From NCBI GenBank assembly GCA_963770375.1, contig CAVYPM010000025.1, positions 173,750-237,749 of the forward strand: 64,000 nucleotides of DNA, read 5' to 3'. Origin of the DNA: DASVBE01 sp963770375. Its GTDB lineage: Bacteria > Actinomycetota > Actinomycetes > Streptosporangiales > Streptosporangiaceae. The translations under genes were made by a program, and so were the position numbers. Below, piece after piece: positions 6,824-16,221 of the stretch. Within the stretch, counting starts at the first letter, position 1; every line of letters starts with the position of its first letter. Below the pieces are notes generated by a model. That model did no database searches, had not been told where the DNA came from, and was given only the letters and a program-made list of their open reading frames with translations.

Positions 6824-9760
6824 GTGCCCGCTGACTACGACGCGATCCGGGCCGGGAACATCGCCCGGTACGGGACTGACACGGCCGTGCTCGCGCTGCT
6901 CGGCCAGTTGTACAGCGACCGGGCCCAGTTCCTGTACGAGCTGATCCAGAACGCCGAGGACGCCGGGGCTACCTGGCTCGGCTTCGACTTGTCCGCGGAC
7001 CGCCTGGAGGTCAGGCACGACGGCCGCCCGTTCACCGAGTCCGACGTCCGGGCCATCTGCGCGGTCGGCAGCTCCACCAAGCCCGGCGACCTCACCGCGA
7101 TCGGCCGTTTCGGCATCGGCTTCAAGGCCGTCTACGCCTACACCAGCACGCCCCGCATCCACAGCCCCGCGGCCCGCGCCGACCCGGCCGGCCCAGCCTC
7201 TGACCTGGCCGGATCGGGCGCCGCCACCGCTCTCACCAGCCTGGGCAACGCCTCCGGCCACGCTGGTCCTGACAGTCCCGCTGGTCGTGCTGGCTCCGCG
7301 GAGACCGGGGAGCACTTCCGGATCGAGCACTATGTGCGGCCGGCCGGGATACCGGCGGAAGGACAGGCGGGGGAGACGCTGTTCGTCTTCCCGTTTGACC
7401 GGGCGGATGTGCCGGCCGCGACCGCGGTGGGCGAGGTTTCCGCGGGACTGACCAAGCTCCCCTCGCGGGCCTTGCTGTTCCTGCGGTCGATCGGGCGGAT
7501 CACGATCAGCGGGCTGGCCGGGCCGGTGACGCTGGAGCGGGTGACCGAGATCCTGGGGCCAGACCGGCGGAGGATCCGGCTGCGCCGTTCCGCTGGGCCA
7601 GCCGAGCCCGGGCGAGCGGCGGACAGACAGGGCGACGGCTGGACCGGCGACCGGCAGGAGCCTGGCGGGCGGCAGGGGTCCGAGGACTGGCTGGTGTGGC
7701 ACCGGAATGTGCGGCTGCCGGTCCCGGCTCGAGCTGGGCAGGATGCCGGGTCAGCCGGCCTTCAGCCGGCGGGCGCCGGGATGACTGGTCAGGAGCCGGC
7801 TGGCCTGCCGGGCGGGCAGCGGGTGGAGATCGCCGTGCCGCTGCGCGACGGGCCTGACGGGCTGCGGGCGTCCGTGCTGGCCGCGGCGCCGGTCGTGGCG
7901 TTCTTCGCGACGCAGAAGGAGAGCTTTCTCGGGTTCCTGATTCAGGGGCCGTACCGGACCACCCCGGCCCGCGACAACGTGCCGGAGCACGACCCCGTCA
8001 ACCAGTACCTGGCCGGGCAGACCGCGGCGCTGCTCCCGGAGGCCCTGGCTGGCCTACGCGACGACGGCATGCTGACCGCCCAGGTCCTGGACGCACTCCC
8101 GCTGGACGAGACCAGATTTCCGCCCGGCTCGTTGCTGCGCGGGCTGCACGACGTGGCCCGCGAAACCATGGCCCGCGAGACTCTGCTGCCCGTCGAAGGC
8201 GGCGGCTGGGCCCGCGCGGGCGAACTGGCGCTGACCTCGGATCCCGGGTTGCATGCTCTGCTGACCAGCCTGCCGCCCGGCGCGGCGCCCGCTGGACTGC
8301 TGGCCAGCGCGGCGGTGTCGGCTGAGGCCACGCCCCGGCTGTGGCGGTTCCTGCTCGACGCGACCAGCGCTGAGCTGATCACCCCGGAGTCGTTCACCGC
8401 GGGGCTGACTGCTGAGTTCGTGGCGGGCCAGCCGCACGAGTGGGTCGCGGAGCTGTACGGGTTCCTGTACCGGCACCCGGATCTGTGGGAACCGGGCGCG
8501 GCTGGCGAAGCGGCGGGACCGGCCAGGACCGCGCCGATCATCCGGCTCGCTGATGGCCGCCAGGTGCCGCCGTTCGACGCGGCCGGGCAGCCCGCCGTGT
8601 TCCTTCCTGCTCCCGGTGCCGCGATCAGCCCGCCTGGCCTCGGCCTGCCTGAGGACGGGCTGCCGGTGGTGCATCCGGCGCTGGCCGCGATCCCGGCCGC
8701 CCGGCGGTTCCTCGAGGCGCTCCGGCTTGGTGCGCCGGATCCGGTGGCCGAGGTGCTTGCTTCCGTGCTGCCCCGGTATGCGGCGGACCGCGGGCTGACC
8801 GTGGACGGCCTGGACGAGGCCCAGCATCTGGCCGACGTGGAGCAGGTGGCCGAGGCCCTGGTGAGCGCGGCCCCGGCGGCCCGGCAGGAACTCGCTGAGC
8901 AGCTGGCCGTCACCGGGTTCCTGGCCGGGGAGAACGCGGCCACCGGCGAGCAGCGGCTGATGGCACCGGGACGGCTCTTCCTGCGCACCCCGGGCACCGA
9001 GGCGTACCTGGCGGGGAACCCGGACGCCTGGTTCGCCCGGGACCGGTACGGGCCCTGGCGGGCCCAGCTGCAGGAACTCGGGGTCCGGGACACGGTCCCG
9101 GCCCGGTCCCGGCCACCCGGCCCGGACGGGCACGTGCTGGTGGCCATGGAGTTCGCGCGCAACGAGCGCGGCCTGCACGGCTTCGACCCGGAGGCCAGCA
9201 TCGAGGGCCTCGGCTTCGCGCTGGGCCACCCGGACCACCGCCGGTCGGAGTACGTCTGGAACGAGCTGCTGGTGCCGAACCGGAACCTGCTGGCCGGGAC
9301 GGTCGAGCGGTCGGCGCGGCTCGGCTTTGCCGACGCGGACAGGGCGGACATCCGCTCCGCCATCGGCGCGGCCGCGGCCGCGGCCGCCTGGCTGCCCGGC
9401 CCGGACGGGGCCTTCCACCGCCCGGACGAGCTTCAGCTCGACGACCTGCCGCCGGCCTTCAAGCGCGACGATCAGGTGGCCGCCGCGCTTGGCATGATCG
9501 CGCCGGTGGTGGCCGAGGCCAGCCGGCTGCTGGGTCTGCCGCCCGGGCTGCTCCGCGGCCTGGCCGCGCACCCGGACCTGGTCGCGCTGGTCGAGCAGGA
9601 GCTCGCCGCCCGGGAGGCCGGGACCGGGACTAGCCACCCCCACCGCGGCCCGCGGCCCGCAGCCGGCGAGCGGGGCGCGGCCGGCGGCCCCGACCTGTGG
9701 GCGCTGCTCGCCGAGCCGCCTGGCGGTGACCCGGACGAACCCCCGGGATGGGCGCCATGA
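6824..9760 (+). CDS. Sacsin-type HSP90-like (GHKL) ATPase, 978 aa
   Basis: The N-terminal 110 residues form a GHKL/HATPase_c_3 ATP site: FLYELIQNAEDAGAT (N-box Asn43), VRHDGRPF (about residue 65) and GRFGIGFKAVYAY (about residue 98). This is the sacsin N-terminal-like form. Ala/Gly/Pro-rich linkers near residues 115-165 and 250-310 interrupt the conserved parts. A long helical region of unknown function follows, ending in a Pro-rich tail. GTG 6824 follows GGAGGT by 7 bases. Sacsin-type ATPases in bacteria are poorly characterised; a chaperone or a defence-linked role are both possible. The DUF1345 gene overlaps its stop codon, suggesting a two-gene operon. Confidence 0.85.
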   Translation: MPADYDAIRAGNIARYGTDTAVLALLGQLYSDRAQFLYELIQNAEDAGATWLGFDLSADRLEVRHDGRPFTESDVRAICAVGSSTKPGDLTAIGRFGIGFKAVYAYTSTPRIHSPAARADPAGPASDLAGSGAATALTSLGNASGHAGPDSPAGRAGSAETGEHFRIEHYVRPAGIPAEGQAGETLFVFPFDRADVPAATAVGEVSAGLTKLPSRALLFLRSIGRITISGLAGPVTLERVTEILGPDRRRIRLRRSAGPAEPGRAADRQGDGWTGDRQEPGGRQGSEDWLVWHRNVRLPVPARAGQDAGSAGLQPAGAGMTGQEPAGLPGGQRVEIAVPLRDGPDGLRASVLAAAPVVAFFATQKESFLGFLIQGPYRTTPARDNVPEHDPVNQYLAGQTAALLPEALAGLRDDGMLTAQVLDALPLDETRFPPGSLLRGLHDVARETMARETLLPVEGGGWARAGELALTSDPGLHALLTSLPPGAAPAGLLASAAVSAEATPRLWRFLLDATSAELITPESFTAGLTAEFVAGQPHEWVAELYGFLYRHPDLWEPGAAGEAAGPARTAPIIRLADGRQVPPFDAAGQPAVFLPAPGAAISPPGLGLPEDGLPVVHPALAAIPAARRFLEALRLGAPDPVAEVLASVLPRYAADRGLTVDGLDEAQHLADVEQVAEALVSAAPAARQELAEQLAVTGFLAGENAATGEQRLMAPGRLFLRTPGTEAYLAGNPDAWFARDRYGPWRAQLQELGVRDTVPARSRPPGPDGHVLVAMEFARNERGLHGFDPEASIEGLGFALGHPDHRRSEYVWNELLVPNRNLLAGTVERSARLGFADADRADIRSAIGAAAAAAAWLPGPDGAFHRPDELQLDDLPPAFKRDDQVAAALGMIAPVVAEASRLLGLPPGLLRGLAAHPDLVALVEQELAAREAGTGTSHPHRGPRPAAGERGAAGGPDLWALLAEPPGGDPDEPPGWAP

Positions 9761-10497
9761 GCCAGGACACCGGGCCCGGCAGCCCCGGCGAGTGCAGCCA
9801 GCCCGCGGGGTCCAGCCAGCCCGCCGGGCCCAGCCAGACCGCCGCGTCGGTCATGAAGAGGACCGTACGCGGCCGGCGGACGGTGGTCCGGCTCGTCATC
9901 GCGTTCCTGGCCGGCCTGGTGGCCGCGGCCGTGACCGGCCTGCTGGGCGGCTGGAAGTACGCGGCGGCCACTGGCTGGGACGCTATCGGGGCCGTGTTCT
10001 GCGGCCTGGCCTGGGGGGCCGTGTGGCCGATGTCCGCAGAGGCCACCGCGGAGCGGGCCACCGAGGAGGACCTGTCCCGGGCCAACACCGACGTGCTGAT
10101 CCTGACGGCCAGCGTGGTCAGCCTGGCCGCGGTCACGATCGTGCTGAACGCCGCGCATCACGCGCACGCCCCGGTCCGGTTCGTGCTGGCCTTCCTTGGC
10201 CTGCTCACGGTCGCGGTGTCGTGGTTCACCGTGCACACGATCTTCATGCTGCGGTACGCGCTGCTCTACTACGCCGAGCCCGCCGGCGGCATCGACTTCG
10301 GCTCCGACGAGCCGCCCAGCTACCGGGACTTCGCCTACCTGGCACTGACCCTGGGCATGACCTTCCAGGTCTCGGACACCGCGCTGCGCAGCACTGAGCT
10401 GCGCGGGACCGCGCTCCGCCATGCGCTGCTGTCCTACCTGTTCGGCGCCATCATCCTGGCCGTGGCCATCAACCTGGTCGCCGGCCTCGGCGTCTAA
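9757..10497 (+). CDS. DUF1345 family membrane protein
   Basis: About 246 residues with hydrophobic segments VIAFLAGLVAAAVTGLLGG, AIGAVFCGLAWGAVW, VLILTASVVSLAAVTIVL and FVLAFLGLLTVAVSWFTV, plus a C-terminal pair. The conserved DUF1345 signature is present: EPAGGIDFGSDEPPSYRDFA, then LGMTFQVSDT and a final LLSYLFGAIILAVAINL. The ATG at 9757 overlaps the TGA of the ATPase gene (ATGA), so translation is probably coupled; ATG 9748 is an alternative start. The family function is unknown. Confidence 0.88.
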   Translation: MSQDTGPGSPGECSQPAGSSQPAGPSQTAASVMKRTVRGRRTVVRLVIAFLAGLVAAAVTGLLGGWKYAAATGWDAIGAVFCGLAWGAVWPMSAEATAERATEEDLSRANTDVLILTASVVSLAAVTIVLNAAHHAHAPVRFVLAFLGLLTVAVSWFTVHTIFMLRYALLYYAEPAGGIDFGSDEPPSYRDFAYLALTLGMTFQVSDTALRSTELRGTALRHALLSYLFGAIILAVAINLVAGLGV

Positions 10498-10520
10498 CCC
10501 ACCGTAATATTCACAAAACG

Positions 10521-11420
10521 TCACGGGCTGAGATGCTCGGTGAACCAGTCCCGTGCTGCGCTGGACGAGGCCTCGAAGCCCTTCACGTAGGCGTCGAAGT
10601 GGCCGCCCGGCATGATCACCAGGCGGCGGGGCTCGTTGGCGCGCTGGAAGGCGGCGATGGCCAGCTCGGCCGGGGTCAGGTGGTCCTCCCTGGCCACCAG
10701 CATGAGCAGCGGCGTCGGGCTGATCCAGGGCAGGTAGGTGCCCGGCTCGTACTCGGTGAACATCTCCACCGAGCGGACCGTGACCTCGTTGCGCCACGAG
10801 GGCGCCCGGTCCGCGGCCGTCTCGGTGAACCACTGGAACGAGTCGGCGGTCGGCAGCGCCGCGGCCACCATCGGGTTCTCCGAGACCACCGGCACCATGG
10901 CCGGCGCCGCGCCGGTGTACCTGGCCGCCCGGTCGCCCTCGAACGCACTGCGGAACCCGGCGATCAGGTCGGCCCGGACCAGCGCCCGCATGTTGTCGTG
11001 CCCGCTGATCATCGGCACCTGGCAGACGACGGCCTTCACCCGCCGGTCGATCGCGCCGACCATCAGCACGTGCCCGCCGGAGTAGCTGGAGCCCCAGATC
11101 CCGATCCGGCTGGCGTCCACCTCGGGCAGGCTGCTGGCGTAGGTGATCGCGTGCCGGTAGTCGCTGGCCTGCGCCCACGGGTCGATCTCCTGGCGCGGCT
11201 CACCGTCGCTGGCGCCGAAATTGCGGTTGTCGTAGACCAGTACGTTCAGCCCCGCGGCCGCGAACACCTCGGCGAACGAATCCAGGTACATCTCCTTGAC
11301 CGCGGAGAATCCATGGGCCATGACCACGGTGGCGGCCGGCCCGGTCGCGTCCGCTCCCGGGTAGAACCAGCCGCGCAGTGCCGTGCCCTCGGCATCGAAT
11401 TCGACGTCCCGCCGGTCCAT
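10521..11420 (-). CDS. Alpha/beta hydrolase (peptidase S15 / dienelactone hydrolase-like)
   Basis: A 299-residue hydrolase with a nucleophile motif IGIWGSSYSGGH (GxSYxG pattern, Ser112 the likely nucleophile). The likely acid is Asp in LVAREDHLTPAE and the likely base is His in MPGGHFDAYVKG. The strand VVMAHGFSAVKE carries the oxyanion region. This matches the S15-like alpha/beta hydrolases acting on small esters or amides. No signal peptide is seen, so it is probably cytoplasmic. It stands alone, convergent with the DUF1345 gene. Confidence 0.85.
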   Translation of the reverse strand: MDRRDVEFDAEGTALRGWFYPGADATGPAATVVMAHGFSAVKEMYLDSFAEVFAAAGLNVLVYDNRNFGASDGEPRQEIDPWAQASDYRHAITYASSLPEVDASRIGIWGSSYSGGHVLMVGAIDRRVKAVVCQVPMISGHDNMRALVRADLIAGFRSAFEGDRAARYTGAAPAMVPVVSENPMVAAALPTADSFQWFTETAADRAPSWRNEVTVRSVEMFTEYEPGTYLPWISPTPLLMLVAREDHLTPAELAIAAFQRANEPRRLVIMPGGHFDAYVKGFEASSSAARDWFTEHLSP

Positions 11421-11699
11421 AGGGCCTCCTGCCGTCCCCGGGCAGCGTCAGCACCGCTGCCGCCTGACTCCAGTCTGCGCCTGTCAGGGCGCCATGGCGG
11501 TCCGCGTTTGAGACAATCCGCGGCTCGCCGCATCGCTGATGCCGGTAAAGATCCAGCCGTGACGGGATTTGCGGCCCGGGCCGCCCTGCCCTGGCCGGCG
11601 GTCGCCCCGGGGCGCGGGCGATGAGCGGGTTCGCCGGGCCGGCGTTCCTCGCCGCGCTGCCCTGGACCGCCGGCTGCCCCGGCCGGCCCGCCGCCCGTC

Positions 11700-12827
11700 C
11701 TAGTCCGGCGGCGGCGATGCGTGCGGCTCGTGCGACTCGTGCGGTTCCTGCTGCCCATGCGGTTCCTGCTGCCCGTGCGGCTCCTGTGGTTGGTGAGACT
11801 CGTGCGATTTGCGCGTTCTGCGGCGCCGGTGCGGCTCGTCGAACGTCACCTCGACCCGCTGGAAGCCCTTGCCGCGCTGGGCCTTGGCCTGCCGGGTATA
11901 GGCGCGCCGGTCCGCGCTGGTGAGCTGGACCTTGTCGGTGAACGGGGTGAGCAGCGCCCGCGGGTGCAGCCGGCCGACACGGACCACGTTGACCTCGATG
12001 CAGATGACGACCGCGCTGGCGGACAGGTACAGGAACGCAACGAGGCCGAGGACCAGGGCGAACAGCCCGTTGGTGGCGCTGGCGCGCTGCACCACGTGCC
12101 CGACGTACACGATGCCGAACGACTGCAGCGCCTGCCAGATCACCGCCGCGGCGATCGCGCCCGGCGCCACGTCGCGCGTCGACAGCCGGCCCGCGCAGGC
12201 GATGCGGAACGCGAACACGTAGGCGCAGATGTTGATCACCAGCGAGGCGCCCAGCGCCGCGATCTTCAGCGTGATGCCCAAGGCGCCCACCTGGGTGCCC
12301 GCCAGGATGGACAGCAGCGTGCTGCCCAGGATCGCCAGCCCGGCCGTCGCCATCAGGAGCAGGCCGCGGCCCCGGCTGCGCAGCGGGTTGGGCCGGCTGT
12401 TCCGCGGTATCCCCCACGCCGTGTTCGTCGCGTACTGCAGCGCCTGGCCCACGCCGAGCCCGCCGTACAGCGCGCCGATGATTCCCACCGTCAGCCCGAT
12501 CGCGCCGCCGCTGATCCGCCGCGGATGGGACAGGTCCACCCCGATGACCGGGAACTGGTGCAGCGCCGAGGACAGCACCTCGTGCTGCAGCTGCACGTCG
12601 CCGGCCAGCACGAAGCTCAGCACCGTGGAACCCAGGAGCAGCAGCGGGAAGATGGCGACGATGCCGTAGTAGGTCAGCACCGCGGCCAGGTACGGCCCGA
12701 AGTCGTCGTAGTACTTGTAGGCCAGCGCGATCGGGAAGCCCGCCCAAGGGTGTCGCCGCTGGTACTCGTCCAGCCGCCGGGTGACCGCCACATAAGGAAA
12801 GTCACCACATTCTGGCTGCTCAACCAT
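11700..12827 (-). CDS. YihY/BrkB family membrane protein with His-rich tail
   Basis: About 375 residues with six predicted membrane segments. Family phrases are PIALAYKYYDDFGPYLAAVL, LTYYGIVAIFPLLLLGSTVL, GLGVGQALQYATNTAWGIPR and ATNGLFALVLGLVAFLYLSA. These define the YihY/virulence-factor-BrkB family, once misnamed RNase BN; its transport role is unsettled. The C-terminus carries a hydrophilic tail made of EPHGQQEPHGQQEPHESHEP-like repeats, a possible metal-binding stretch. Start is ATG 12827, or GTG directly before it. Confidence 0.85.
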   Translation of the reverse strand: MVEQPECGDFPYVAVTRRLDEYQRRHPWAGFPIALAYKYYDDFGPYLAAVLTYYGIVAIFPLLLLGSTVLSFVLAGDVQLQHEVLSSALHQFPVIGVDLSHPRRISGGAIGLTVGIIGALYGGLGVGQALQYATNTAWGIPRNSRPNPLRSRGRGLLLMATAGLAILGSTLLSILAGTQVGALGITLKIAALGASLVINICAYVFAFRIACAGRLSTRDVAPGAIAAAVIWQALQSFGIVYVGHVVQRASATNGLFALVLGLVAFLYLSASAVVICIEVNVVRVGRLHPRALLTPFTDKVQLTSADRRAYTRQAKAQRGKGFQRVEVTFDEPHRRRRTRKSHESHQPQEPHGQQEPHGQQEPHESHEPHASPPPD

Positions 12828-12883
12828 CACCCGCCCGGGATGGCGGCCCGGTGGCCGCAGGGGTGGCCGCCCGCGCCGGGCGA

Positions 12884-14359
12884 TCAGCCGTCCGGCGCGT
12901 CGGCCTGCCGGATCCGTCCGGGGGCATGCTCCAGGGCGTCGAGGAACGTTGCGGCCCAGTGCGCCACGTCGTTCTCGGCCACCCGGCGGCGCATCGCCCG
13001 CATCCGCCGCCGCGCCTCGGCCGGGGGCACCGTGATGGCCCGCATGATGGCGTCCTTCATGCCCTCGATGTCGTGCGGGTTGACCAGGAACGCGCTGCTC
13101 AGCTCGTCCGCGGTGCCGGTGAACTCGCTCAGCACCAGCGCGCCGGTCTCGTCGTGACGGCACGCGACGTACTCCTTGGCCACCAGGTTCATGCCGTCCC
13201 GCAGCGCGGTCACCAGCATCACGTCGGCGGCCACGTACAGCGCCGCCATCTCCTCCCGCGGGTAGGACTGGTGCAGGTAGTGCACGGGCGGGTTGCCGAG
13301 CTCGCCGTAGTCCCCGTTCATCCGGCCGACCGCCACCTCGACCTCGTCCCGCAGCACACGGTAGTGCTCGACCCGCTCCCGGCTGGGGCTGGCCACGAGC
13401 ACCAGCACCGCTTCCGGCGGCCCGAGCCGGCCTTCCTTGAGCAGCTCGCCGTAGGCCCGCAGCCGGTGCAGGATCCCCTTGGTGTAGTCCAGCCGGTCCA
13501 CGCCGAGCAGCAGCGCCTGCGGCTTGCCCAGCGCGTCGCGGATCTCGGCGGCCCGGGCCAGGACGTCCTCGCGCCGGGCCAGGTCGCCGAAGCCGGCCGT
13601 GTCGATCGAGATCGGGAACGCCGCCGCCCTGACGTCCCGCACCGCCGAGCCGGGACTGGCCGGGTCGGCCGGAACCTGGACGTGCGAGCCCCTGGTCGCC
13701 AGCCGCGCCCCCCGGCGGCACGCCCGCAGGAAGTTCGCCGCGTCCTGCTGCCGCTGGAAGCCGAGAAGGTCCGCGCCGAGCAGCCCGGCCACGATCTGCC
13801 GCCGCCAGGGCAGCTGCGCGAAGATCTCGTAGCCGGGGAACGGGATGTGGTTGAAGAACCCGATCCGGACGTCCGGGCGCTGGGCCCGGATCATGCCCGG
13901 CACCAGCTGGAGCTGGTAGTCGTGCACCCACACGGTCGCGTCACGGGCGGCTTGCGCCGCGGCCGCCTCGGCGAACCGGCGGTTGATCGCGACGTAGGCC
14001 TCCCACCACGACCGGTGGAACTCCGGCGGCGCGATCACGTCGTGGTACAGCGGCCAGAGGGTGGCGTTGCAGAAGCCCTCGTAGAACGTCCGGACCTCGC
14101 CCGGGGACAGGCCGACCGGGACCAGCCGCATGCCGCTGGAGTCGAACGGCTCCGGGGCCTCGCCGGCTGAGCCCTGCCAGCCGATCCAGGCCCCGCCGGC
14201 TTTGCGCATCACGGGCTCGAGCGCGGTCACCAGGCCGCCGGGACTGGCCCGCCACTCCATTTCGCCGCCGGGCCCGGCTACGCGGTCTACCGGCAGCCTG
14301 CAGGCCACCACGACGAAGCTGTACCGGCCTGCTTCCTGACCGCCTGCGAATTCAGGCAT
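12884..14359 (-). CDS. otsA: Trehalose-6-phosphate synthase (GT20)
   Basis: About 491 residues, full length for OtsA, which makes trehalose-6-phosphate from UDP- or GDP-glucose and glucose-6-phosphate. Visible signatures are ASPGGLVTALEPV (N-terminal glycine loop), VWVHDYQLQLVPGMI, FFNHIPFPGYEIF, LLGVDRLDYTKGILHRL and ALRDGMNLVAKEYVA. I prefer ATG 14359, which follows GAGGGT, over the upstream ATG 14386, which has no ribosome site. No OtsB phosphatase gene is adjacent. It ends 57 bp from the BrkB-like gene on the same strand. Confidence 0.93.
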   Translation of the reverse strand: MPEFAGGQEAGRYSFVVVACRLPVDRVAGPGGEMEWRASPGGLVTALEPVMRKAGGAWIGWQGSAGEAPEPFDSSGMRLVPVGLSPGEVRTFYEGFCNATLWPLYHDVIAPPEFHRSWWEAYVAINRRFAEAAAAQAARDATVWVHDYQLQLVPGMIRAQRPDVRIGFFNHIPFPGYEIFAQLPWRRQIVAGLLGADLLGFQRQQDAANFLRACRRGARLATRGSHVQVPADPASPGSAVRDVRAAAFPISIDTAGFGDLARREDVLARAAEIRDALGKPQALLLGVDRLDYTKGILHRLRAYGELLKEGRLGPPEAVLVLVASPSRERVEHYRVLRDEVEVAVGRMNGDYGELGNPPVHYLHQSYPREEMAALYVAADVMLVTALRDGMNLVAKEYVACRHDETGALVLSEFTGTADELSSAFLVNPHDIEGMKDAIMRAITVPPAEARRRMRAMRRRVAENDVAHWAATFLDALEHAPGRIRQADAPDG

Positions 14360-14669
14360 GGCGTCACCCTCGGAGATCGGAAGCATCGGGACTAATTTAC
14401 CTGTCTAACCATCTCCGGGCAGGTTCCCTCGCCCCCCTGCCCGTCCGCTGCGGCCCGCCCGGCGGCCGGTCCCGCCCGCGCCCCGCCTGAGCTGCGCAAA
14501 AGCCCGGAATTCCGGCTCCTGGTAAGGCAAGGCGAGAGTCAGTAAACGGTCATGTTCCGGTATGGCGCCGGGCGAGGCGCAAGGGGCTGCTGGGCTTGGT
14601 ACGGCAGCGCACGGTGACACACGGTGACGTCGGTCGTGGAGCGGGCGTCCAGCGGGCGTTCGGCAGACC
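14360..14669. other. Intergenic, no gene seen
   Basis: This is the divergent region between the trehalose synthase and the HtrA gene. No frame here shows a recognisable domain. The right part leads into the TTCAGG repeats. Confidence 0.5.
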
Positions 14670-14720
14670 TTCAGGTTCAGGGTTCCTTCAGGTTCAGCGA
14701 AGGTTCAGGGAACTCTCAGG
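14670..14720 (+). promoter_or_regulatory. TTCAGG direct-repeat array, OmpR/PhoB-type operator candidate
   Basis: Hexamers TTCAGG occur at 14670, 14676, 14687 and 14704, with TTCAGC at 14693 and CTCAGG at 14715. Several are exactly 11 bp apart (14676 to 14687, 14693 to 14704 to 14715), one DNA helical turn on the same face. That spacing is the hallmark of OmpR/PhoB-family response-regulator sites. The array lies 86 bp upstream of the HtrA protease start, a gene class often run by envelope-stress two-component systems. Confidence 0.6.
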
Positions 14721-14805
14721 GGGTTGTCTTTAGCTGGCGTCCAGGTTCGTTGCCGATCCTCATGGTGTGCCTCAAACGGGGGCGCATGCCAGGAGGCAGA
14801 AACTG

Positions 14806-16179
14806 ATGACAGACCACGACGCCACGCCGGGCGGCCCGGCCTACCCTCAGGAAGGCCCCCCGCGCGCTGATACCCCGGTCCAGCCCACCGCGGCCTACCC
14901 GCAGGGCACCTACCCGTACTCGCACGCCGGCTACGGCCAGGCGGGCCCCGGCCAGCCGGGCCAGCCTGGCTACCCCGGCTACCCGGGCTACGCCCACCCC
15001 GGTTACGGCCACCCCGGTTACGGCCAGGGCGGCTACCCGCCGCCCAGCTACCCGGTCGGCCACTCCGCCTACGCCGGTTACCCCGGTGGCCCCGAGGACC
15101 ACGAGGGCCGCTCCGGGAAGACGCACAAGAAGATCATGGCCGGCGTCGCCGCGGGTGCCTTCGCGATCGGCGCGGGCGGCACCGCGCTCGCCACTGGCGC
15201 CATCCACTCCCCGATTCACGGCAGCACGGTCCTCAGCACCTCCGCGATCGTCAACAAGGCCGACCCCGCCGTGGTGGACATCGTCTCCAAGCTCGGCAAC
15301 CAGGGTGCCGCCGCCGCGGGCACCGGCATCGTGCTGAGCTCCGACGGCACGATCCTGACCAACAACCACGTGATCGACGGCGCGACCGCGATCCGGGTCA
15401 CCGACGTCGGCAACGGCCGGACCTACACGGCCAGCGTGACCGGCTACGACGCCAGCCGGGACATCGCCGTGCTGAAGCTCAAGAACGCGTCCGGCCTGGC
15501 CACCGCCGCCATCGGCGACTCCTCCGAGGTCCAGCTCGGCGACAAGGTGGTCGCGGTCGGCAACGCCGGCGGGCGCGGCGGCCTGCCGTCGGTGGCCACC
15601 GGCAAGGTGACCGGCCTGGCCTCCTCGATCACCGCGACCAACGAGGGCGACGGCACGTCCGAGCGCCTGACCGGAGTGCTCCAGACCAACGCCAACATCC
15701 AGCCCGGCGACTCGGGCGGCCCGCTGCTGAACCGCAGCGGCGAGGTGGTCGGCATCAACACCGCCGCCAGCAAGTCCGGCACGACCACCTCCGCGGCCAC
15801 CACTACCCAGGCCTTCGCGGTCCCGATCAACCGGGCGATGAGCATCGCCAAGCAGATCGAGTCCGGCACCGGGTCGACCACGCTGCACATCGGCCCGACC
15901 GCCTTCCTCGGCGTGGCCATCTCCAGCCAGCAGCAGTCCCCCGGCGGTAACGGCGCCGCGATCGCGGGCACCGTGCCCGGCGGCGCGGCCAGCCAGGCCG
16001 GCCTCGCCGCGGGCGACGAGATCGTCTCCGTCGGCGGCCAGTCCATCGGCTCCCCCAGCGACATCCGCACCGCGCTGGTCACCCACCACCCCGGCGACAA
16101 GGTCAAGGTCACCTGGGTGGACGCCAACGGCCAGCAGCACAGCGTGACCGTGACCCTCGGCTCCGGTCCGCCCGCCTGA
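14806..16179 (+). CDS. HtrA/DegP-like membrane-anchored serine protease with PDZ domain
   Basis: A 457-residue protein. Residues 1-95 are cytoplasmic and rich in Gly, Tyr and Pro, with GYPGYPGY and GYGHPGYGQ repeats. A membrane segment follows (IMAGVAAGAFAIGAGGTALA). The trypsin-like domain has His188 (LTNNHVIDG), Asp219 (SRDIAVLKL) and Ser303 (QPGDSGGPLLN). A C-terminal PDZ domain begins near FLGVAIS and includes GLAAGDEIVSVGGQSI. It should degrade or refold misfolded envelope proteins outside the membrane. ATG 14806 follows AGGAGG. The 11-bp-spaced repeats upstream suggest stress-responsive control. Confidence 0.93.
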   Translation: MTDHDATPGGPAYPQEGPPRADTPVQPTAAYPQGTYPYSHAGYGQAGPGQPGQPGYPGYPGYAHPGYGHPGYGQGGYPPPSYPVGHSAYAGYPGGPEDHEGRSGKTHKKIMAGVAAGAFAIGAGGTALATGAIHSPIHGSTVLSTSAIVNKADPAVVDIVSKLGNQGAAAAGTGIVLSSDGTILTNNHVIDGATAIRVTDVGNGRTYTASVTGYDASRDIAVLKLKNASGLATAAIGDSSEVQLGDKVVAVGNAGGRGGLPSVATGKVTGLASSITATNEGDGTSERLTGVLQTNANIQPGDSGGPLLNRSGEVVGINTAASKSGTTTSAATTTQAFAVPINRAMSIAKQIESGTGSTTLHIGPTAFLGVAISSQQQSPGGNGAAIAGTVPGGAASQAGLAAGDEIVSVGGQSIGSPSDIRTALVTHHPGDKVKVTWVDANGQQHSVTVTLGSGPPA

Positions 16180-16201
16180 CCCCGGTCCGGCCCCTCTCGG
16201 C

Positions 16202-16221
16202 CCGGTTCCCGCGGGGACCGG
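16202..16221 (+). terminator. Stem-loop after the HtrA gene
   Basis: CCGGTTCCC and GGGGACCGG pair over 8 of 9 positions around a two-base GC centre, 23 bases after the HtrA stop. A second, longer-looped pairing (cccaggccc at 16231 with gggcctggg at 16262) follows. There is no T-tract, as is usual in high-GC actinomycetes. Confidence 0.45.

Noticed and set aside
8054..9643. 529-codon minus-strand frame inside the ATPase gene
   Set aside because: Mirror frame produced by high GC; the plus-strand ATPase has clear GHKL motifs through the same DNA.
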